DNA of 64,000 bases from Streptomyces sp. NBC_00433 (GTDB lineage Bacteria; Actinomycetota; Actinomycetes; Streptomycetales; Streptomycetaceae). The notes under the pieces are model-generated. The model had not been told where the DNA came from and did no database searches. It saw only the letters and a program-made list of their open reading frames with translations. The stretch lies in assembly GCA_036015235.1 (NCBI GenBank), contig CP107926.1, positions 7,005,501-7,069,500 of the forward strand, in the 5' to 3' direction. Every line of letters starts with the position of its first letter. The first letter of the stretch is position 1. Both the position numbers and the translations under genes were made by a program. Positions 59,431 to 64,000 of this stretch are shown here, one piece after another.

Positions 59431-62277
59431 TCAGAGCAGGACGTTGTACGTGTTCCAGCCGCCGCCGATGCTGATCCGGGGAGTGGCGTAGGGGGCGGTG
59501 GCGCTGCCGGTGCCCTTGTACAGCCACAGCTGGCCGGCGGAGTCCCGGGCCAGCAGGTCGGCCTTGCCGTCGCCGGTGATGTCGCCGGGGCCGACCAGGG
59601 AGGTGTAGCCCTGCCAGCCGCCGCCGATCCTGGTCCGGGCGGCGTAAGGGGCGGCGGGATTGCCGGTGCCCTTGTAGACCCACAGGACGCCGGCGGAGTC
59701 GCGGGCCAGCAGGTCGGCCTTGCCGTCGCCGGTGATGTCGCCCGCTGCGGCCAGCATGGTGAAGATGTTCCAGCCGCCGCCTATCACGGTCCTGCCGGTG
59801 AAGGGCTTGGTCGCGTCGCCGGTGCCCTTGTAGACGTAGAGGACGCCGCCGCTGTCCTTGCCGATCAGGTCGGGGTGGCCGTCGGCCGTTATGTCGCCGG
59901 AGCCCAGCAGCTTGCTGTAGATGTTCCAGCCGCCGCCGACCGTCACCCGGTTCAGCAGCGGGGCCGAGGGCTTGCCGCTGCCCCGGTAGTACCAGAGCGT
60001 GCCGGAGGAGTCGCGGCCGACCACGTCGCCGGTGCCGTTCGCGTTCATCGTGTCGAGCGCGCTGAGCACGTTGTAGATCTGCCAGCCGCCGCCCGCCCGG
60101 AAGCGGGAGAAGAGCGGCGTCGAGGCGCTGCCGCTGCCCTGGTACTGCCACAGGGCGCCGGTGGCGTCCCGGCCGAGCAGGTTGTGCCGGCCCGCGGTGG
60201 ACGTCAGGCCGCCGCTGGGGACCAGGTTGACGTCGCTCGCCCGCACCCAGGCGATCCGGTGGTTGTAGCGGATCGGGTAGAACATGACGGTGCCCTTGAC
60301 CAGGACGCGGTCACCGGTCGTGTTGCCGGTGTAGGTGCCCGCGTGCCAGTAGTCGCCGACCGCCTCGGGGCCCGCCTGGGCGTAGGACTGGCCCGCCGGG
60401 ATCGTGTACTTCGTCAGCGAGGCGCTGTTCTGGGGCTGCACCTCCACGTTGGTGCCCGCGTAGGCAGCGTCCTCGGGGTACGCGCGGCCGTAGACCGGGA
60501 TCGTGCCGGACTTCGGCGTGACGACCGGGGTCGGGGCGACGACCGAGGTGTACTGCCCGCCCGGGTTGTGGAACCACAGCGCGCGGCCCTGGTACCAGAT
60601 CGCCGTCCAGTCGATCTGCACGCCGGCGACCACGTAGGCGCCGCCCGCGGGGACCTTGTCGGCCCAGTTCGCGCCGTCGCTCCACTTCACGGTGCCCAGG
60701 TACGGGTCGACGGGCAGCGCGGCGCTGGTGGACGGTGAGGCGTAGAGGTAGACGAAGTTCGCCGGGTGCGCGGGGACCGCGGCGCCGCCGTTGGTCAGCG
60801 TCGGCTGGTTCGCCGTGGTGTACGGCGGCACCACCCGGACCAGCTGGCCGGTCTTCACCGGGCCGCCCGCGCCGCCGGCGCCGTCGGGGGCGCCCAGCAG
60901 CGACATGTAGTGGTTCCAGTCCCAGTAAGGACCCGGGTCCCAGTGCTGCGTCTTGACGTTGGCGTCGAGCGGCCCCGGCACCTCGTCGTGGCCGATGATG
61001 TGCTCGCGGTCCAGCGGGATGCCGAATTTCTGGGCCAGGTATTTCACCAGGACGGCCGAGGAGTCGTACTCCTGCTCGGTGAACCAGTCACCGGTCTTGA
61101 TCGCGAAGCCCTCGTGCTCCACGCCCACCGAGTGCATGTTCACGGTCTTGTTCGCCGCGTGCCACGCCTCGTCCTTGAGGTGCACCATCTGGGTGACGCG
61201 GCCGTCGTCGGCGATCAGGTAGTGCGCGCTGGCGTAGGCGGTGGAGTTCTTGAACTCGTCGATGCTGCCCTGGTACGTGCCCTCCATGTCGTGGATGACG
61301 ATGTAGCGGATGTCCTCGCCGTTGGCGGGCCGGTCGGACTCGTTGTAGTTGCCGAAGTCGTCCGGCGTGCTGCTGTTCTGCTTGTAGCCCGCGGCCACGA
61401 AGGCGCAGCTCAGCGACGACGGGCACTCGGCAGCCGTCGCCGCGGGCTCGACGGCGGGCGTGGTGGACGCCGCCAGCGGGACCTTCGCCGGCTCGAACGG
61501 GGCCACCGACGGGTCGGCGGACAGCGTCACCGCCTGGCCGTCCGCGGTGAGCCGGCTCGCGCCGGACTTCACCGTGTCGAAGACCCGCTGCACGAACTGC
61601 TTGGCGCCCGCGCGGTCGGGGGACTGGCTGTAGCGGGCGATACCCGCCCACCAGTGGCCCGGGTCGGCCGGCAGCGAGCCGAACGCCGCCTTCTCGTACT
61701 GCGCCAGCAGCGCGGCGCCGGCCCGTACGCTCTGCCGCGGGTCGGAGCGCACCTCGGACGCGGAGGCGCCGATCAGCTTCGCCGCGGCGTCCAGGGTGTG
61801 CAGCCGCGGGTCGGTGGTGTCGACCTGCGCCGGGTTGCTGCTCAGCGCACGGGCGGCGTCGAAGTGCCGGGAGACGGCCGGGTCGCCGCTCATGTTCAGG
61901 TGCGACAGCCGTTCGGCGTCCGAGGGCTGCTCGACGTCCGCGGCGGTGACCTGGGTGAGGCCCATCACGTTGTAGTTGCCGGTGGTGCTCGGCCGGCCCT
62001 GGTGCGACTCCCACAGGGTCTGCCGGTAGGAGACCGCCATCAGCACGCTCTGCGGTACGTGGAATTCGGCTGCCGCGGCCGCGAAGTCCGCCTGCAGCGC
62101 GTTCTGCGCCAGGCCCGGCTTCGCGTCGGCCGTACCGCCCGACGGGTTCGCCAGCGCGACCGTGCCGTAGGTCGCCACGGTGGCGAGCACGACGGCTCCT
62201 GCCCCGTAGGCGATCCTGGACTTCCGTCGGCGGTGTCTGCTTGTCAAGGTGCTGCCCTCGGCCTTCCCGCGCGCCAT
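59431..62277 (-). CDS. secreted N-acetylmuramoyl-L-alanine amidase with transglycosylase-like and FG-GAP repeat domains
   Basis: 948 residues. A signal/anchor (20-43) is followed by a helical domain (60-240) with YRQTLWESHQG and YNVMGLTQV, resembling the catalytic Glu (Glu90) and the GLMQ motif of lytic transglycosylases. Then comes a PGRP-type amidase_2 domain (about 310-465) with IVIHD (His329), GVEHEG and HWDPGP (His445, Asp447), then SH3-like linkers and five ~50-residue FG-GAP/VCBS repeats (about 700-948, each opening GGGW). It should cleave peptidoglycan outside the cell. ATG at 62275-62277. It is alone, divergent from DAHP synthase. Confidence 0.87.
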   Translation of the reverse strand: MARGKAEGSTLTSRHRRRKSRIAYGAGAVVLATVATYGTVALANPSGGTADAKPGLAQNALQADFAAAAAEFHVPQSVLMAVSYRQTLWESHQGRPSTTGNYNVMGLTQVTAADVEQPSDAERLSHLNMSGDPAVSRHFDAARALSSNPAQVDTTDPRLHTLDAAAKLIGASASEVRSDPRQSVRAGAALLAQYEKAAFGSLPADPGHWWAGIARYSQSPDRAGAKQFVQRVFDTVKSGASRLTADGQAVTLSADPSVAPFEPAKVPLAASTTPAVEPAATAAECPSSLSCAFVAAGYKQNSSTPDDFGNYNESDRPANGEDIRYIVIHDMEGTYQGSIDEFKNSTAYASAHYLIADDGRVTQMVHLKDEAWHAANKTVNMHSVGVEHEGFAIKTGDWFTEQEYDSSAVLVKYLAQKFGIPLDREHIIGHDEVPGPLDANVKTQHWDPGPYWDWNHYMSLLGAPDGAGGAGGPVKTGQLVRVVPPYTTANQPTLTNGGAAVPAHPANFVYLYASPSTSAALPVDPYLGTVKWSDGANWADKVPAGGAYVVAGVQIDWTAIWYQGRALWFHNPGGQYTSVVAPTPVVTPKSGTIPVYGRAYPEDAAYAGTNVEVQPQNSASLTKYTIPAGQSYAQAGPEAVGDYWHAGTYTGNTTGDRVLVKGTVMFYPIRYNHRIAWVRASDVNLVPSGGLTSTAGRHNLLGRDATGALWQYQGSGSASTPLFSRFRAGGGWQIYNVLSALDTMNANGTGDVVGRDSSGTLWYYRGSGKPSAPLLNRVTVGGGWNIYSKLLGSGDITADGHPDLIGKDSGGVLYVYKGTGDATKPFTGRTVIGGGWNIFTMLAAAGDITGDGKADLLARDSAGVLWVYKGTGNPAAPYAARTRIGGGWQGYTSLVGPGDITGDGKADLLARDSAGQLWLYKGTGSATAPYATPRISIGGGWNTYNVLL

Positions 62278-62425
62278 GGGCGCGCCCTCCCGGGGAGCCT
62301 GCGCCAGGGCGGCGTGGGCTCTGAAGCGGGATGACGCTATCAGCCGGGCGTTCGGTTTCCGTGTTGCCCCCCGGACGGCATGTCTCATCCACTGAGCGGG
62401 TCGAAAAGCAGGTGACACGACCCCG

Positions 62426-62431
62426 TAATGT
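62426..62431 (+). promoter_or_regulatory. -10 box of the DAHP synthase gene (leaderless)
   Basis: TAATGT ends 7 nt before the GTG at 62439. No SD is present and no clear -35 is visible. Confidence 0.55.
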
Positions 62432-62438
62432 GGGGCCC

Positions 62439-63788
62439 GTGACCGTGAACGCAGACATCCACGCCGGGGGCAACACCTGGCACGCTCTTCCCGCGGCGCA
62501 GCAGCCCGAGTGGCCCGACTCCGAGGCTCTGCGCGATGTGATCGCCGACCTCGCCTCGTATCCGCCGCTCGTCTTCGCCGGGGAGTGCGACCAGTTGCGC
62601 AGCCGGCTGGCGTCGGTCGCCAGGGGTGAGGCGTTCCTCCTCCAGGGCGGTGACTGCGCCGAGGCGTTCGACGCGGTCGGCGCCGACCAGATCCGCAACA
62701 AGCTGAAGACCCTGCTCCAGATGGGGGCGGTCCTCACCTATGCCGCCTCGGTGCCGGTGGTCAAGGTCGGGCGGATCGCCGGGCAGTACAGCAAGCCGCG
62801 GTCCAAGCCGACCGAGACCCGCGACGGGGTGACCCTGCCGACCTACCGCGGCGACTCCGTCAACGGCTTCGAATTCACCCCGGAGGCCCGCACCCCGGAC
62901 CCCGAGCGGCTCAAGCGGATGTACCACGCGTCGGCGTCCACGCTGAACCTGGTGCGCGCCTTCACCACCGGCGGTTACGCCGACCTGCGCCAGGTGCACG
63001 CCTGGAACCAGGACTTCGTGAAGTCCTCGCCGTCCGGGCAGCGCTACGAGGCGCTGGCCCGCGAGATCGACAACGCGCTGAACTTCATGGCGGCCTGCGG
63101 CACCGACCCGGCGGAATTCCGCACCGTCGAGTTCTACGCCTCCCACGAGGCGCTGCTGCTCGACTACGAGACGGCGCTGACCCGTACCGACTCCCGCACC
63201 GGCAAGCTCTACGACGTCTCGGGTCACATGGTCTGGATCGGCGAGCGCACCCGGCAGCTGGACGGCGCGCACATCGAGTTCGCCTCCCGGATCAGCAACC
63301 CGATCGGTGTGAAGCTCGGCCCCGGCACCACGCCGGAGGAGGCGCTGACCTACATCGACCGGCTCGACCCGGACCGCGACCCCGGCCGGCTCACCTTCAT
63401 CGTGCGGATGGGCGCGGACAAGGTCCGCGACAAGCTGCCGACGCTGGTCGAGAAGGTCTCCGCGTCCGGCGCGCAGGTCGCCTGGATCTGCGACCCGATG
63501 CACGGCAACACCTTCGAGGCCGCCTCGGGCCACAAGACCCGGCGCTTCGACGACGTGCTGGACGAGGTCAAGGGCTTCTTCGAGGTCCACCACGCCCTCG
63601 GCACCCACCCCGGCGGCATCCACGTCGAGCTGACCGGCGACGACGTCACCGAGTGCGTCGGCGGCGGCGACGAGATCTTCGTCGACGACCTGCACCAGCG
63701 GTACGAGACGGCCTGCGACCCGCGGCTCAACCGCAGCCAGTCGCTCGACCTCGCCTTCCTCGTCGCGGAGATGTACCGCGGGCAGTAG
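62439..63788 (+). CDS. class II 3-deoxy-D-arabino-heptulosonate 7-phosphate synthase
   Basis: 449 residues. First step of the shikimate pathway: phosphoenolpyruvate plus erythrose 4-phosphate. Class II (plant/mycobacterial) motifs: LLQGGDCAEAF, VVKVGRIAGQY(SKPRS), YRGDSVNGFEF, WIGERTRQLDGAH, WICDPMHGNT and HVELTGDDVTECVGG. Metal ligands expected in this class (Cys of GGDCAEAF, His, Glu, Asp) are present. GTG at 62439 chosen for VTVNADIHAGGNTWH and its TAATGT box; the longer frame crosses the promoter. Same aromatic pathway as the nearby trpEG. Confidence 0.95.
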   Translation: MTVNADIHAGGNTWHALPAAQQPEWPDSEALRDVIADLASYPPLVFAGECDQLRSRLASVARGEAFLLQGGDCAEAFDAVGADQIRNKLKTLLQMGAVLTYAASVPVVKVGRIAGQYSKPRSKPTETRDGVTLPTYRGDSVNGFEFTPEARTPDPERLKRMYHASASTLNLVRAFTTGGYADLRQVHAWNQDFVKSSPSGQRYEALAREIDNALNFMAACGTDPAEFRTVEFYASHEALLLDYETALTRTDSRTGKLYDVSGHMVWIGERTRQLDGAHIEFASRISNPIGVKLGPGTTPEEALTYIDRLDPDRDPGRLTFIVRMGADKVRDKLPTLVEKVSASGAQVAWICDPMHGNTFEAASGHKTRRFDDVLDEVKGFFEVHHALGTHPGGIHVELTGDDVTECVGGGDEIFVDDLHQRYETACDPRLNRSQSLDLAFLVAEMYRGQ

Positions 63789-63799
63789 CGCTGGGACGG

Positions 63800-63841
63800 A
63801 AGGGGCGCGGATCACACCGACCTGCGCCCCTTGCTGCTTTT
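63800..63841 (+). terminator. terminator after DAHP synthase
   Basis: Stem AAGGGGCGC (63800-63808) with GCGCCCCTT (63824-63832), a 15-nt loop, then GCTGCTTTT. Confidence 0.8.
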
Positions 63842-63860
63842 CCCGGCCGGAATCCGCAGG

Positions 63861-63879
63861 TAAGGTAAGGGTTACCTCA
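63861..63879 (+). promoter_or_regulatory. DmdR1/IdeR-type iron box
   Basis: TAAGGTAAGGGTTACCTCA matches 14 of 19 positions of the actinobacterial iron box TTAGGTTAGGCTCACCTAA. It lies 33 bp before a bacterioferritin-associated ferredoxin start, so iron repression is likely. Confidence 0.7.
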
Positions 63880-63911
63880 GCTCCCCAGGGCCCCTGATCG
63901 GCGGTGACCGC

Positions 63912-64000
63912 GTGTACGTCTGCTCCTGCTTCGGCATCACCGAGCAGCAGGTCAAGCAGCACGCCGACGACGGTCGCTGCACTCCCCGGCAGATAGCCTC
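63912..64000 (+). CDS. bfd: bacterioferritin-associated ferredoxin Bfd, 5' part (cut by window end)
   Basis: 29 codons are visible from the GTG at 63912: the product opens VYVCSCFGITEQQVKQHADD and continues GRCTPRQIA. CxC followed by a later Cys pair is the [2Fe-2S] Fer2_BFD fold; the second pair would lie beyond the window. Bfd helps release iron from bacterioferritin. An iron box directly upstream fits. Too short to appear as a long open frame here. Confidence 0.8.
   Translation, partial: MYVCSCFGITEQQVKQHADDGRCTPRQIA

Noticed and set aside
1..64000. tRNA, rRNA, prophage, transposase or biosynthetic gene cluster
   Set aside because: No clover-leaf genes, integrase, transposase, or PKS/NRPS-type genes were found; all recognised genes are core functions.

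Overview
The window is a very GC-rich piece of actinobacterial chromosome. Gene content, gene order and style (GTG and TTG starts, many ATGA/GTGA overlaps, third-position GC) point to Streptomyces or a close relative in the Streptomycetaceae. From memory the order matches the S. coelicolor core region around SCO2115-SCO2174 (glkA there is SCO2126), read in the opposite direction. Nothing resembles a prophage, integrated plasmid, biosynthetic cluster, CRISPR array, tRNA or rRNA. This is housekeeping core, and what stands out is mostly regulatory RNA, operators, unusual domain fusions and repeat elements.

Layout. 0.3-6.4 kb: a minus-strand cobalamin lower-ligand set (cobU fusion, cobT, cobS) interleaved with an MprF-like lipid aminoacyltransferase and a rhomboid-like protein. 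6.5-12.9 kb: a small conserved protein, an HtrA-like lipoprotein protease, a methyltransferase and DUF3043 pair, then the envelope-stress genes pspA-pspAA with an orphan sensor kinase. 13-20 kb: nadA facing erpA across a symmetric operator-like site, a large extracytoplasmic protein, adenosine kinase, and a cysteine desulfurase fused to TusA. 20.3-29.6 kb: the aa3 oxidase and bcc complex (ctaC-ctaD-ctaF, an L,D-transpeptidase, a pseudo-receiver, ctaE-qcrC-qcrA-qcrB). 29.7-35.8 kb: trpD, a SAM-IV riboswitch followed by a six-codon ORF and a class V desulfurase, an Lrp-type RAM protein, a rhomboid protease and a NYN-domain protein. 36-43.7 kb: two NlpC/P60 hydrolases, two membrane or secreted metalloproteases, and two mannosyltransferase-type enzymes including pimB. 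43.7-55.1 kb: glucokinase and its operon, an ArsA-like ATPase with an SRPBCC protein, lipid genes (acyl-CoA synthetase, hydrolase, plsC) and a two-component system. 55.4-64 kb: pfkA, a uridine kinase-like protein, trpEG with a trpL attenuator, a cell-wall amidase, class II DAHP synthase, and the start of an iron-box-controlled bfd.

How the genes work together: aromatic/tryptophan supply (DAHP synthase, TrpEG, TrpD), sulfur and Fe-S handling (two PLP desulfurases, ErpA, NadA, Bfd, SAM riboswitch), menaquinol-to-oxygen respiration, cell-wall remodelling (LDT, two NlpC/P60 proteins, amidase) and glycolytic entry (GlkA, PfkA).

Two sequence patterns run through the window. First, a dispersed intergenic repeat family with the 20-bp core GGGGCGCGGGGAACTGCGCG in both orientations; one 127-bp pair forms a perfect MITE-like inverted-repeat element. 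Second, many genes have a TANNNT -10 box only 6-8 nt before their start codon and no Shine-Dalgarno, as expected for leaderless mRNAs.
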